This document shows positions 17,269 to 26,160 of a stretch of DNA of 32,748 nucleotides, in pieces. Numbering within the stretch: position 1 is the first letter of the stretch; the number at the start of each line of letters is the position of its first letter. This stretch comes from Desulfobacteraceae bacterium (lineage in GTDB: Bacteria; Desulfobacterota; Syntrophobacteria; Syntrophobacterales; Syntrophobacteraceae). The notes beneath the pieces are model-generated. The model saw only the letters and a list, made by a program, of their open reading frames with translations. It ran no database searches and was not told where the DNA came from. The DNA lies in the NCBI GenBank assembly GCA_021372635.1, contig JAJFUA010000367.1, positions 1 to 32,748 of the forward strand. Reading direction: 5' to 3'. The translations under genes and the position numbers were made by a program.

Positions 17269-18666
17269 CTAGAACCCGAACTGGGCGAGCAGGGCGTCCA
17301 CTTCATCCTGGGATTTGACCGCCCCTTCCACCTTTTCGTGGGCGGGACCGTAGAGTTCCTTTTCCCCCTGCGCTTCCTTCAATTCCTTCTTCTTGGCCTT
17401 GCTGGCCATTCTTACGCCGAAGGACTGGACCATGCTGATGAGGCGCGATTCGAGATCCTTGTGGAACTTGATGATCTTCAGGACGATCTGTCCCGTGAGG
17501 TCCTGGTATCCCTGGGAGGTCATGATCGTCTCGAGGCTTCCGCGATTCGATTCGAGCGAACCGTCCATTTCCCGCAGCAGGTCCGAAATCGTGGTCATCC
17601 GGCCGCAGGCGACTGTGCCGATGGGCTTCAGCATGCAAAGCTGGCTTTCGAGTTTTTTCAGCCTTTCCTGATCTTCGGTGATTCTGCCCTGGATCAGTTC
17701 CGCCTGGTCGATCGTCGTGTTCGAAGCCTCCTCGGTGAGCTGGATGATGTGCTCCAGGCGGTTCCCCGTATCGGGGAAAACGTCCTCGACGAGTTCTTGC
17801 AGTTCCGTGCTGATCATCTGGGTCAGGCCGCTGAGGAGTTCGTGGAGTTCCCTGGCAAGGCGCCCGATTTCGTCGAACAGTTCCCCTCCACCCTGCACCC
17901 CCGAGAGTTCCTGGAGGACTTCCTGGGCGCGGTCCAGATTCCCTTCCGCGAAGGAAGCCATGAAGTCCTTGATCTCCTTGAGCACGTTCTTTACGTGATC
18001 GTCCCTGGAGGAAAGCTCCTCGGCGATGTTGTCCTGGGGATCGAAGGGAGTGAAGAGAAAGTTGATCTTCTCCATGGTAGCGGCGGGAAGTTCGATCCTG
18101 AGGGACCCTTCGGGCGTATCGGGCGACGAGATCATCCGGGCGCCAATGCTGTTGAGCAGAGGGGGCATCGGAACGGGCGGTTCGGGTTCCGGTTCGGGTT
18201 CTTCCGCTGCGGGCGGTTCGGGTTCCGGGGGGGCTTCCTTCTTTGTCGTGATGCGTTCCATCATGATGGCGGTGGTGGGCTTTTTGGCGGGCTTGTCCTT
18301 TTTGGGAGGTATGGACATCTCCAGGGGTTCCGCGCCGAGCACTTCCAGGGTTTCCACCATGGCCGACCGGATGGATTCGGAATTCCCTTCCTGAAGTCCG
18401 CCGCGAAGCGACGACAGAGCGAAGGTCAGAGTGGTGAGTTGTTCGGCATCGGATGTGGCCGCTTCCGCAAACTGGACCAGCCTTCTGCCGACTTTTTTCA
18501 AGCCCCCGACCCCCAGTTCGGAAACCGTGGTGTAAAACTCCTGGACCTTTGCGCGGACGCTTTCGAGCACTTCGTCCACCGGACCGACGCCGCCCTCGAG
18601 ACTGCCCATTTCCTGTTCCGCGGTCTTCAGAAGTGCCACCAGCTTCTTCAAGTCGTCTTTAGTCAT
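17269..18666 (-). CDS. cheZ: Protein phosphatase CheZ, long form
   Basis: A 465-residue chemotaxis phosphatase that dephosphorylates CheY-P. The catalytic segment is GYQDLTGQIVLKII, with the Asp389 and Gln393 pair equivalent to the essential Asp and Gln of the enterobacterial enzyme. The C-terminal tail DEVDALLAQFGF matches the CheY-binding peptide. It is more than twice the length of enterobacterial CheZ. The extra N-terminal helical region (1-125) is joined by a Pro/Glu-rich linker near residues 145-170, and a long coiled-coil-rich region precedes the active site. Start ATG 18666 has an AAAGAGAG site upstream. No other chemotaxis gene is in the window; the lone receiver at 11220 is a possible but unproven partner. 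Confidence 0.85.
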   Translation of the reverse strand: MTKDDLKKLVALLKTAEQEMGSLEGGVGPVDEVLESVRAKVQEFYTTVSELGVGGLKKVGRRLVQFAEAATSDAEQLTTLTFALSSLRGGLQEGNSESIRSAMVETLEVLGAEPLEMSIPPKKDKPAKKPTTAIMMERITTKKEAPPEPEPPAAEEPEPEPEPPVPMPPLLNSIGARMISSPDTPEGSLRIELPAATMEKINFLFTPFDPQDNIAEELSSRDDHVKNVLKEIKDFMASFAEGNLDRAQEVLQELSGVQGGGELFDEIGRLARELHELLSGLTQMISTELQELVEDVFPDTGNRLEHIIQLTEEASNTTIDQAELIQGRITEDQERLKKLESQLCMLKPIGTVACGRMTTISDLLREMDGSLESNRGSLETIMTSQGYQDLTGQIVLKIIKFHKDLESRLISMVQSFGVRMASKAKKKELKEAQGEKELYGPAHEKVEGAVKSQDEVDALLAQFGF

Positions 18667-18928
18667 CGCAGGCTCTCTTTCTTCGTTTCCCCGAATCCCG
18701 GCGTCTTTCCGGGTGGTGGTTGCTGCGGGTCTCCCGAACCCTGCGGGTTCGGGCGGTCTCGCCCGGTGAGGCGCCGGGCCTCCCGGCCCCCGATCCACGC
18801 GGGCGGAACTCTGGAGTTACATCAGGAGCGCTCATTTTATGGTAAAGGACGGCGGGGTTCAAGAACCGAAAATGCCGGAGCGGATCAAAGAGGGAAAGAA
18901 CCGTCCCCGCAGGGGGGACTAATCTTCG

Positions 18929-19168
18929 TCAGCCTGAACCCTGATGCGGACCCGGATACAAAGGAGGGTGCAGATCCTCCGTGCAGGGCCGCCTGGCATC
19001 GGGATCAGAGAGCACCCCGTAGGCCTCCGTGATCTCCTGGAAAAAGCGCATACCGTCCTTTTCGGCGCGGTCTGGATGGTGCTTCTTTGCAAGCCTCCGG
19101 AAGGCGTCGCGAATTCCGTTCGAACTCTCCGTGCGGGATACGCGCAGGATTATGTAATAATTTTTCTT
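18929..19168 (-). pseudogene. J-domain (DnaJ-like) relic without a start codon
   Basis: On the minus strand an open frame of 79 codons encodes a recognisable J domain: NYYIILRVSRTESSNGIRDA, then FRRLAKKHHPDR with the intact HPD, then FFQEITEAYGVLSDPDARR. The frame is closed by TGA at 19171-19169 just upstream and has no ATG, GTG or TTG before the domain. A second frame with a TTG start at 19214 runs into the same point and would need a shift at an A5 run (19165-19161) to join it. After the domain the sequence degenerates (PCTEDLHPPLYPG) to a stop. It is probably a decayed co-chaperone gene; a sequencing slip at the A run is the alternative. Confidence 0.65.
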
Positions 19169-19347
19169 TCAGGTCCTTTTTCGGTGATGAAGAAGGATTG
19201 CCTACCTTCCACAATACTTACTATACACACGCAGGGGAAGAATTCCACCCTTCGAAAACAGGAGAATCCGCCTTTTCCCGAGCGTCGGGGTGAAATAGGT
19301 CTTCTTCTGGCAGGCGATGTGCGTGATAATCAAAACTTGCGTGATTC

Positions 19348-19798
19348 ATGCGGCTGAAAGGCCGGGACACCCATGCGGTGCCTCCGGGCACGCCCATCGA
19401 CGAGGTGATACGCCTCGTCTGTTCGAACGACATCCGCCGGGTGGCCGTCGTGGACGAAAACGGCCGATTCCTGGGGCTCATCTCGGACAGCGACCTGCTC
19501 ACCGCCTTCTGCCGGACATCGTGCCGGCTTCTGGGACTATTACCTCATGAGCAAGATCCCTTTCACCGAGATGGGGCGGAAGCACAGGGAGTTCATCGAC
19601 AGGCTGCAGGCGAAGACCGCCGAAGAGGTGATGGACAGGCGGCACGCCACGGTCCGCGAGGACGCGACGATCGAGGAGGCCATCGGGCTGATGCTCGAGA
19701 AGGGGCTCCGGCGGATTCCCGTCCTCGATGAGAGCTGTTCGTACAAGGGGATGCTCAGTAGAGAATCGCTGCTGCGCACCGGCTTCGGCCAGGTTTGA
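19348..19798 (+). pseudogene. Two-CBS-domain protein, frameshifted
   Basis: The first CBS domain begins at ATG 19348 and reads TPIDEVIRLVCSNDIRRVAV, then VDENGRFLGLISDSDLL. The second half is in the +1 frame. It reads GFWDYYLMSKIPFTEMGRKH, then AEEVMDRRHATVREDATIEE, then GLRRIPVLDESCSYKGMLSR, ending at TGA 19798. Both halves belong to a known two-CBS architecture with this linker, so one gene has been split between about 19490 and 19535. A stretch of the third frame there also reads plausibly (LLPDIVPA), suggesting more than one indel. CBS pairs usually bind adenine nucleotides. The second half could be translated alone from ATG 19547, but no ribosome site supports this. Confidence 0.7.
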
Positions 19799-19886
19799 CC
19801 GGAGCCGCGAGGAGTCCCCGGCGAGCGGCCCGCCCCGCTCGGGGTGGAGCCTGAAGACCGGAGATGACGCAGATGGAGACCGATCG

Positions 19887-20612
19887 ATGCTCTTGGCAGT
19901 CATATCCGACATCCACGGGAATCTTGAAGCGCTCGAAAAAGTGCTGGAAGATACGGGCCTTTTTCGGCCCGACCGGGTGATATCGCTCGGCGACAACGTC
20001 GGATACGGCCCGAACCCGGAAGAGGTGCTGCATATCCTGCGGGAGCGTGGAATTCCCTCTATCATGGGCAATCACGAGCTTGCCATTGCGGACCCGTCCT
20101 GCCTGGCCTGGTTCAATACCTCCGCGCGGCGGTCCCTCGAGATCACCCGGTCCCTGCTCTCGCCGGAAAGCATCGAATACATCAGGACCCTGGACACCAC
20201 GCTTCGGGAAGGTTCGTCCCTCTTCGTCCACGGTTTTCCACCGGATCTGGTGACGGCCTACCTGTTCGAAAAATCCGCCGCGGACGTGGAGAACTGGTTC
20301 CGGGAGATGCAGGAAGAGGCCTGCTTCATCGGCCATACCCACGAACTTGCCCTGATTTGCTTCGACGGGACGCAGGCGCGTCACGTGTACCTCGCGGAAG
20401 GAGCCATGGACCTTCCGGAAGGCCGGAAGATCATCGTGAACGCGGGCAGCGTAGGGCAGCCCCGCGATGGGGACAACCGGGCCAAGTACGTGCTGTGGGA
20501 CGACCTCTCGCGCACCCTCCGGGTTCGGTGCATCCACTACAACATGGTCCGGACGGCCAGAAAGATACTGGATCTGGGGTTTCCGGAGATCAACGCCCGG
20601 AGACTCTATTGA
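19887..20612 (+). CDS. Calcineurin-like metallophosphoesterase (YfcE/MJ0936 type)
   Basis: A 241-residue two-metal phosphoesterase. The metal-binding motifs run in order: ISDIHGN (Asp8, His10), GDNVGYGPNP (Asp36), MGNHE (Asn62, His63) and IGHTHE (His150, His152), with NAGSVGQPRDGD near the C-terminus. This arrangement matches small phosphodiesterases of the metallophos_2 family. The physiological substrate cannot be read from sequence. ATG 19887 has TGGAG eight bases upstream; the longer upstream frame overlaps the CBS pseudogene and is not needed. It follows the broken CBS gene by 88 bases on the same strand. Confidence 0.85.
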   Translation: MLLAVISDIHGNLEALEKVLEDTGLFRPDRVISLGDNVGYGPNPEEVLHILRERGIPSIMGNHELAIADPSCLAWFNTSARRSLEITRSLLSPESIEYIRTLDTTLREGSSLFVHGFPPDLVTAYLFEKSAADVENWFREMQEEACFIGHTHELALICFDGTQARHVYLAEGAMDLPEGRKIIVNAGSVGQPRDGDNRAKYVLWDDLSRTLRVRCIHYNMVRTARKILDLGFPEINARRLY

Positions 20613-20768
20613 AAGCCGAAAGAGCGCCGGAGTGAAAAAATCGGCAAGTACATCGTCTGCGGGCTGCCGGGCGGGAGTTTTCCGGGACGGAATAACCCGA
20701 AACAGGTATTTGGGGGGCTCAAGGGCTGCGATTTGGAAATTCCCTTCGGTATTGGTTACTTGCGGTGA

Positions 20769-20927
20769 ATGGCGGAGATGGCCGGCGAACGCTTCGGCTT
20801 GCTATGGAGAGAGGGCGGGATTAACTTTCCGGAAAACGTCCCGTGGGAACCTTTCCCCGGTTCTTTCCGAGGGAGGACTGCTCCCACGCCTGCACAAGTC
20901 ATCCATCACCTGGAGGTCGGAAATTGA
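20769..20927 (+). CDS. Possible 52-residue leader ORF overlapping the cytochrome gene
   Basis: An ATG at 20769 opens a 52-codon frame beginning MAEMAGERFGLLWREGG. Its TGA overlaps the TTG start of the cytochrome c gene in a TTGA junction. No family is recognised and the ribosome site is weak. The overlap is the kind seen in coupled gene pairs, but chance is a real possibility. The rest of the 311-base spacer (20613-20768) shows nothing recognisable. Confidence 0.25.
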   Translation: MAEMAGERFGLLWREGGINFPENVPWEPFPGSFRGRTAPTPAQVIHHLEVGN

Positions 20928-21460
20928 AGTCATTCATCCTGGGTATGCTGACCCTGTTCGTCGTGGCCGTTTTGGCGTCTTCCGCCGGTATCTGGCTGGG
21001 AGTCTACAACGTGGCGGCCGATGTTCCGCATTGGGAGATTACCCGCATGACCCTCGAAGTGGCCCGGGAACGGTCTATCGCCGTGCGCAGCGGGGATTTG
21101 AAGCTCCCTTCCCTGGACGACCCGGAACTGGTCCGGGCCGGGGTGCTGGAATTCCACGAAACCTGCCGCGTCTGTCACGGCGCTCCGGGTCATCCGAGGG
21201 AGGAGTTTGCCAGGGGCATGTATCCTCTGCCTCCGAGCCTTTCCTCCGGGGATGTCCAGGACGAGTTGAAGAGCGAAGAGGTGTACTGGATCGTGAAAAA
21301 CGGGCTCAAGATGAGCGGGATGCCGGCGTTTTCCGCTTTTGACGACGAGCGGGACATCCTGGGGGCGGTGGCTTTCGTCAAAAGGATGAAGGACATGCAG
21401 CCGGAGGAGTACGGCGGTCTTCTCGAAAAATCCCGGGGAACCCGGCCGGAAGGGCCTTGA
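20924..21460 (+). CDS. Membrane-anchored monoheme cytochrome c
   Basis: A 178-residue cytochrome. An uncleaved N-terminal anchor (about residues 3-26, SFILGMLTLFVVAVLASSAG) is followed by a periplasmic class I cytochrome domain with heme site CRVCH (Cys81, Cys84, His85). The likely axial Met is in GLKMSGMPAF (Met130 or Met133), as in small electron-transfer cytochromes. The start is TTG at 20924, with GGAGG seven bases upstream; the longer frame from 20843 has no site and would put polar residues before the anchor. No oxidase or reductase partner is adjacent, so its electron partner is unknown. Confidence 0.85.
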   Translation: MKSFILGMLTLFVVAVLASSAGIWLGVYNVAADVPHWEITRMTLEVARERSIAVRSGDLKLPSLDDPELVRAGVLEFHETCRVCHGAPGHPREEFARGMYPLPPSLSSGDVQDELKSEEVYWIVKNGLKMSGMPAFSAFDDERDILGAVAFVKRMKDMQPEEYGGLLEKSRGTRPEGP

Positions 21461-21750
21461 GCGACGGCCGGGAGGCGATCCTCTTTTCCTTCAAACTTTT
21501 CCTTGCCATTTTCGCCACGTGTGCTCCAATTATGATCTCTTCACCTTATATTGTTAAAGATGCAGCGTTTCATCAGGTGATGCCCGGCTTCGACCGGTTC
21601 CGCATTCGGCGGTGAGATACGGTCTCCGTGTTTGCCTGCGGAATCCGACATCGGGATCTTTCTTCTTCCAACGGTCCAGCAGAGGCCGGCCTTTGCCTCA
21701 TCGGTCCCTTCGGCCGTTGCGCGGCGTGAACCTCCGGGGGATGCGACGCT
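21461..21750. other. 290-base spacer before the radical SAM gene
   Basis: No gene, known riboswitch consensus or strong terminator is seen. An AT-rich patch near 21525-21560 is the likeliest promoter area, but no convincing -35/-10 pair was found. Confidence 0.35.
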
Positions 21751-22692
21751 ATGAGCGTTGAAGCCTTTTCTTCAGTCCTCAGCCGGAACGGGCTGGTGTT
21801 GACCCGCGACGTTACGAACCTGCTACAGGTCAACGTCGGCCGCCTCTGCAACCAGGCGTGCCGCCACTGCCATCTCGAGGCCGGACCGGGATGCACCGAA
21901 ATCATGAGCCTTGAGACGATGCGCGAAGTGGCTGCGTTTGCCGGGCGTGGCCGGTTCCAGGCGGTGGACATCACCGGCGGTGCGCCGGAGATGAACCCGC
22001 ACCTGGAGGATTTCATCGGCGAACTGTCCGGCATCGTCCCGAGAATTCTTCTGCGGTCCAACCTTACGGCCCTCGACGTTCGCGGAATGAAATCCCTGGC
22101 GGCGCTTCTCGAACGGTTGCGCGTCGTCATCGTGGCGTCGTTTCCTTCCTTCAGCGAGTCTCAGACCGATTCCCTGAGGGGGCGGGGCGTGTTCGGGAAA
22201 AGTATCGCCGCCCTGAAGATGTTGAACGAAGTCGGATACGGTCAACCCGGTTCCGGCCTGGAACTCCACCTGGTGTCCAACCCGGCGGGAGCTTTTCTGC
22301 CTCCTCCGCAATCCCAGGCGGGCCGCGAGTTGAGGCGGAAGCTGCAAGCCTCTTACGGCATTGTTTTCAACGAGTTCTTTTGTTTTGCCAACATGCCGCT
22401 GGGTAGATTCAAAAGCTGGCTGGAGACCTCCGGTAATTTCGAAGGGTACGTGCAAAAGCTCGCGTCGGGTTTCAATCCCCTCACCGTGGGCGGACTCATG
22501 TGCCGTACGCTGGTTTCCGTTTCCTGGGACGGGATTCTCCACGACTGCGACTTCCACCTGGCGAGCGGCGTTCCCATGGGCGGCCGGAAGGCTGTCCGCG
22601 CCGGGGAGATGGAAGATGCCCCCGCGCCGGGAAGCCCCATCGCGGTTGCGGATTATTGCTACGCCTGCACGGCAGGTGTGGGTTTCACCTGA
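21751..22692 (+). CDS. Radical SAM protein, ArsS-like (DUF3641 type)
   Basis: A 313-residue radical SAM enzyme. The cluster motif is CNQACRHC (Cys33, Cys37, Cys40), preceded by LLQVNVGRLCNQ, with the SAM-contacting DITGGAPEMNPH after it. The C-terminal half has the auxiliary cysteines MCRTLVSVSWDG and HDCDFH, and the ending YCYACTAG. This layout matches the ArsS family associated with arsenosugar synthesis and its relatives. The usual family ending after CTAG contains another Cys (SSCGG-like); here it stops at VGFT. No arsenic gene is nearby, so the arsenosugar role is not supported by context. A thiol or metal modification role is open. Confidence 0.82.
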   Translation: MSVEAFSSVLSRNGLVLTRDVTNLLQVNVGRLCNQACRHCHLEAGPGCTEIMSLETMREVAAFAGRGRFQAVDITGGAPEMNPHLEDFIGELSGIVPRILLRSNLTALDVRGMKSLAALLERLRVVIVASFPSFSESQTDSLRGRGVFGKSIAALKMLNEVGYGQPGSGLELHLVSNPAGAFLPPPQSQAGRELRRKLQASYGIVFNEFFCFANMPLGRFKSWLETSGNFEGYVQKLASGFNPLTVGGLMCRTLVSVSWDGILHDCDFHLASGVPMGGRKAVRAGEMEDAPAPGSPIAVADYCYACTAGVGFT

Positions 22693-22779
22693 GCGGGGGC
22701 CATCGAAGCCCCGGCGGGGCGATGAGCTGCCGAACACTCGAAAGGCTTGGCGCGAGGTTCCACAGGGGGAGAAACGAAT

Positions 22780-23022
22780 ATGAAAGCGTTCGAATATGAA
22801 ATCACAAGCCATTCGGCTGACAGTTTCAAGGATCTGGTGTATTTCTGTACTTCGGAGGGGAGCTGCAGCGTGGAAAAACTCCCTTCTCACCAGCTGGAGA
22901 AGATGCAGGATTTTCTGAACGAACGGGGCCGGTACGGGTGGGAGTTGATCCAGGCCAGTTTCGGAAAGGACGGGGTCGTGGTTTTCTGGAAGAGGCTGAT
23001 CGGCGACGATCCGGTTCGGTAA
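22780..23022 (+). CDS. Small DUF4177-like protein
   Basis: An 80-residue protein with the DUF4177-type ending GRYGWELIQASFGKDGVVVFWKR and a variable N-terminal half containing three Cys/His positions (YFCTSEGSCS, PSHQ). It has no signal or membrane segment. ATG 22780 is preceded by GGGGGAG at eight bases. It sits 47 bases before copZ and 87 after the radical SAM gene, all on one strand, so it may belong to a copper-related operon. Its function is unknown. Confidence 0.7.
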   Translation: MKAFEYEITSHSADSFKDLVYFCTSEGSCSVEKLPSHQLEKMQDFLNERGRYGWELIQASFGKDGVVVFWKRLIGDDPVR

Positions 23023-23069
23023 CCGTTTGAGAGGGCGCAACGAAAGGGTTTTCAGGAGGAAGTTCCCAT

Positions 23070-23267
23070 ATGAAGACGGTCAAAGTCAAAGGGATGTCAT
23101 GCCAGCATTGCGCCAGGGCCGTGGACAAGGCGCTGAGCGAAATCGAAGGGGTTTCGGAGGTGAAGGTGGACCTTTCCAGAGGGGAGGTTTCCTTCGAAGA
23201 GTCGAAACCCGTGGATATGAAAATCGTCAGGGAGAGGATCGAAAAGGCGGGATATGAGTTCGGCTAG
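23070..23267 (+). CDS. copZ: Copper chaperone CopZ (HMA domain)
   Basis: A 65-residue heavy-metal-associated domain with the metal site GMSCQHC (Cys11, Cys14) and the usual beta-alpha-beta pattern ending AGYEFG. It carries Cu(I) to the exporter. AGGAGG precedes the ATG. Its last 14 bases overlap the start of copA, so the two are translationally coupled. Such chaperone-pump pairs are a standard copper tolerance unit. Confidence 0.9.
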   Translation: MKTVKVKGMSCQHCARAVDKALSEIEGVSEVKVDLSRGEVSFEESKPVDMKIVRERIEKAGYEFG

Positions 23268-25728
23268 GAAGGTGCTCCAGGTCGGAGGGATGACTTGCGC
23301 CGCCTGCGTTCGGAGGGTGGAAAGGGGGCTCGGGGAACTCGAGGGTGTTACCGACGCTTCCGTCAATCTTGCCACGGCCAAGGCGACCGTCGATTACGAC
23401 CCTGAAGTTACCGGCGAGGAGGCCATCCGGAAGAGGATCGAGGAAATCGGCTACGAACCGCTCGACCCGCAGGTGGTTTCCGGGGTGGGAGCCGGCAGGG
23501 CGACCCTGCTGATCGGTGGCATGACCTGCGCCGTGTGCGCGCGGCGGGTGGAAAACGCGCTGAAAGACGCACCGGGAGTCTCCGACGCTTCCGTCAACCT
23601 GGCTACGTCGCGGGCGTCCGTCTTTTTCGACCCCGGCGTAGTGGACGTGGCCGCGCTCGCGAAGATCATTGCGGAAGCCGGTTATGAGTACCTGGGGCAA
23701 CCCGAGGAGATCTTCGAGGACCCGCTCGAAGCTTCCAGGAACCGGGAGATCCGGGATCTCCGGATCAAGGTCGCCGCCGGGGCCGTTCTGAGCGTCCTCG
23801 TCATGGTGGGAAGCATGCCGCACTGGTTTGCCTTCCTCCACGACGTTTCCCCCCGGGTCCTGCGCTACGCCATGTTCGTTCTCACCACCCCGGCGGTGTT
23901 CTGGGTGGGGAGCCGATTCATTACGGGGGCCGTCAAGGCTGCCCGCCGGAAAACGACGGACATGAATACGCTCGTCGCGATCGGGTCTCTTTCCGCCTAC
24001 GCCTATTCGACCCTCGCCACCTTCCGGCCGGGGCTGTTCACCGGCGCCGGCGTGGAACCCCACGTTTATTTCGACGGCGCGGTGATGATCGTCACCCTGG
24101 TTCTCCTCGGGAGGTTCCTGGAGACGAAGGCGCGCGGAAGGACTTCCGACGCCATCAAGCGCCTGATGAAACTCGCGCCGAAGACCGCCCGGGTGGTCCG
24201 CAACGGAGTCGAAGCGGATATTCCCGTGGAAGCGGTCGTCCCGGGCGACAGCGTCGTGGTGCGGCCCGGCGAGAGGCTGCCCGTGGACGGGGCGGTGGAG
24301 GCGGGCAGTTCTGCCGTGGACGAGTCCATGCTCACGGGGGAGAGCCTTCCGGTCGCCAAGGAAGCCGGCAGCGAAGTTTTCGCCGGGACCATCAACCTGA
24401 GCGGGAGTTTTACCTTCAAGGCGTCGAAGGTGGGGGCGGAAACGGCCCTGGCCCGGATCATCCGCCTCGTGGAGGACGCCCAGGGCTCCAAGGCGCCCAT
24501 CCAGCGGTTCGCGGACCGGGTGGCCTCCATCTTCGTCCCGTCGGTCATGGGGATTGCCGCGGCTACCTTTCTGGTCTGGTACTTCCTGGTTCCCGAACCC
24601 GTATTCAGTCGAGCCCTGCTGAACTTCGTGTCGGTGCTGATCATTTCCTGCCCGTGCGCCATGGGCCTTGCCACTCCGACCGCCGTCATGGTGGGCACCG
24701 GCCTCGGGGCCGAACACGGCATCCTGATCAAGGGAGGCGAAAGCCTCGAAAAGGCCTGGCGGCTTCGGACGATCGTTTTCGACAAGACGGGAACCCTCAC
24801 GAAGGGCAGCCCCGAAATGGCGGACGCAACCGTCGTGGAGGGAATCGACTCCCGCGAGTTCCTGCGCCTGGCGGCTTCCGTCGAGGCGGTTTCGGAGCAT
24901 CCGCTGGCGAAGGCCGTGGTCGCCCGGGCCCGTTCGTGGGGGATTCTTCCGGAGCCGGTGGAACGGTTCGAAGCCCTCGCCGGACTGGGAGCGCGGGGAA
25001 TCGTCTCCGGAAGGACGGTCTTTCTGGGAAACCGGCGCCTGTTCGAAGAGGAAGGGATGCCGGTTACGAAGCTGGAATCCATGGCCCGGAAGTCCATCGC
25101 GTCGGGGAAAACCTGTATTTACGTCGCCGTCGACGGAAAGCCCGCGGGAATCATCGCCCTCGCCGATGCGCTCAAGGACTCCGCGAAAGATGCCGTGGCC
25201 CGGCTGAAGAAAATGGGCCTCGAAGTGGCCATGGTTACCGGGGACAGGAAGGAAACCGCTGAGGCCATCGGCCGTGAAGTGGGAATCGACCGGATCATGG
25301 CGGAGGTGCTGCCGGGGGACAAGGCGGGAGCGATCCGCCGGTTCCAGGAACACGGCGGCCTTACTGCCATGGTGGGCGACGGCATCAACGATGCCCCGGC
25401 GCTTGCCGCGGCGGACGTGGGGATCGCCATCGGGGCGGGGACCGATATTGCCGTCGAAGCGAGCGATATCACGCTCATCAAGGACGATCTCCGCCTGGTG
25501 GTTTCCGCAATCCGTCTTTCGGCACTCACCATGAAAGTCATCCGGCAAAACCTTTTCTGGGCCTTTTTCTACAACGTTCTGGGCATTCCGGTGGCGGCCG
25601 GCATACTCTACCCCTTTTTCGGAATCCTTTTGAACCCGATGTTTGCCGCCGCAGCCATGGCCATGAGTTCCGTTTCCGTGGTGGGAAACGCGCTGAGGCT
25701 CAGGCTTCTGTGGCGAAAAGAAGGCTGA
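23254..25728 (+). CDS. copA: Cu(I)-exporting P1B-type ATPase CopA
   Basis: An 824-residue copper pump of the inner membrane. Two N-terminal metal domains carry GMTCAAC (Cys15, Cys18) and GMTCAVC (Cys92, Cys95). The actuator loop has TGES (361-364), the sixth transmembrane helix has the SCPC site (465-468), the phosphorylated Asp510 is in DKTGTLT, the nucleotide domain has SEHPLA (His549), and the hinge is [10 protein letters not shown]. The late helices carry FFYNVLGIP and MAMSSVSVV, the signature of the P1B-1 copper class. It begins inside copZ. The second domain closely resembles the first, including the phrase DASVNLAT, suggesting internal duplication. Confidence 0.95.
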   Translation: MSSARKVLQVGGMTCAACVRRVERGLGELEGVTDASVNLATAKATVDYDPEVTGEEAIRKRIEEIGYEPLDPQVVSGVGAGRATLLIGGMTCAVCARRVENALKDAPGVSDASVNLATSRASVFFDPGVVDVAALAKIIAEAGYEYLGQPEEIFEDPLEASRNREIRDLRIKVAAGAVLSVLVMVGSMPHWFAFLHDVSPRVLRYAMFVLTTPAVFWVGSRFITGAVKAARRKTTDMNTLVAIGSLSAYAYSTLATFRPGLFTGAGVEPHVYFDGAVMIVTLVLLGRFLETKARGRTSDAIKRLMKLAPKTARVVRNGVEADIPVEAVVPGDSVVVRPGERLPVDGAVEAGSSAVDESMLTGESLPVAKEAGSEVFAGTINLSGSFTFKASKVGAETALARIIRLVEDAQGSKAPIQRFADRVASIFVPSVMGIAAATFLVWYFLVPEPVFSRALLNFVSVLIISCPCAMGLATPTAVMVGTGLGAEHGILIKGGESLEKAWRLRTIVFDKTGTLTKGSPEMADATVVEGIDSREFLRLAASVEAVSEHPLAKAVVARARSWGILPEPVERFEALAGLGARGIVSGRTVFLGNRRLFEEEGMPVTKLESMARKSIASGKTCIYVAVDGKPAGIIALADALKDSAKDAVARLKKMGLEVAMVTGDRKETAEAIGREVGIDRIMAEVLPGDKAGAIRRFQEHGGLTAMVGDGINDAPALAAADVGIAIGAGTDIAVEASDITLIKDDLRLVVSAIRLSALTMKVIRQNLFWAFFYNVLGIPVAAGILYPFFGILLNPMFAAAAMAMSSVSVVGNALRLRLLWRKEG

Positions 25729-25764
25729 CGTCCATCGAATACGTTCTTTTTGACGTCCTGTCGT

Positions 25765-25792
25765 TTGCATTTGCTCCAGCCAATCTTATGTT
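25765..25792 (+). promoter_or_regulatory. Candidate promoter of the rubredoxin operon
   Basis: TTGCAT (25765-25770) and TATGTT (25787-25792) are 16 bases apart in the AT-rich start of the 244-base spacer after copA. An 8-base direct repeat TGACGTCC (25726-25733 and 25751-25758), containing the palindrome GACGTC, lies just upstream and could be a regulator site. Both are weak calls. Confidence 0.35.
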
Positions 25793-25972
25793 GTCTATGA
25801 TTTGTGTGCTGTAAAGGCCTGCCGGGGATACGTTTCGAACGGGTAGGGCTGCTGGTGAATCCGCAGACCGGGAGGAACTCCGCAGTTCCCTGCGCGGGCC
25901 GGCCGATGGAGGAATCCGAAGAGTGGTGTGGAGTGAACGGAACGTTTCATTGCGTCAGAGGAGGTAGAGTGT

Positions 25973-26131
25973 ATGGACAGGTACGTCTGCCAGGTGTGCG
26001 GGTATGTGTACGATCCCGAGAAGGGGGACCCTGACAACGGGGTGGCGCCCGGAACCAGCTTCCAGGACCTGCCTGATGATTGGGTCTGCCCGGTGTGTGG
26101 GGCGGGCAAGAGTGATTTCGAGAAGGAATAG
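25973..26131 (+). CDS. Rubredoxin
   Basis: A 52-residue rubredoxin with iron ligands in [12 protein letters not shown] (Cys6, Cys9) and [12 protein letters not shown] (Cys39, Cys42), and the family core [15 protein letters not shown]. It is a one-electron carrier in the cytoplasm. AGGAGG lies eight bases before the ATG. It is 29 bases upstream of a rubrerythrin-like gene, so it probably supplies electrons for peroxide or oxygen detoxification. Confidence 0.96.
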   Translation: MDRYVCQVCGYVYDPEKGDPDNGVAPGTSFQDLPDDWVCPVCGAGKSDFEKE

Positions 26132-26160
26132 AATCCGAATTGGAGAGGGGTATCGAGGAC

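Noticed and set aside
18839-18922. 27-codon plus-strand frame with AGGAG upstream, between cheZ and the J-domain relic
   Set aside because: Too short, no homology, and composition is ordinary; chance is likeliest.
17338-19032. 564-codon plus-strand frame opposite cheZ
   Set aside because: Composition mirrors the antisense of cheZ (Phe/Leu/Gly-rich) and the real gene has catalytic and C-terminal CheZ motifs.
23227-25770. 847-codon minus-strand frame opposite copA
   Set aside because: His/Arg/Gly-rich antisense shadow of a GC-rich gene; copA is complete on the plus strand.
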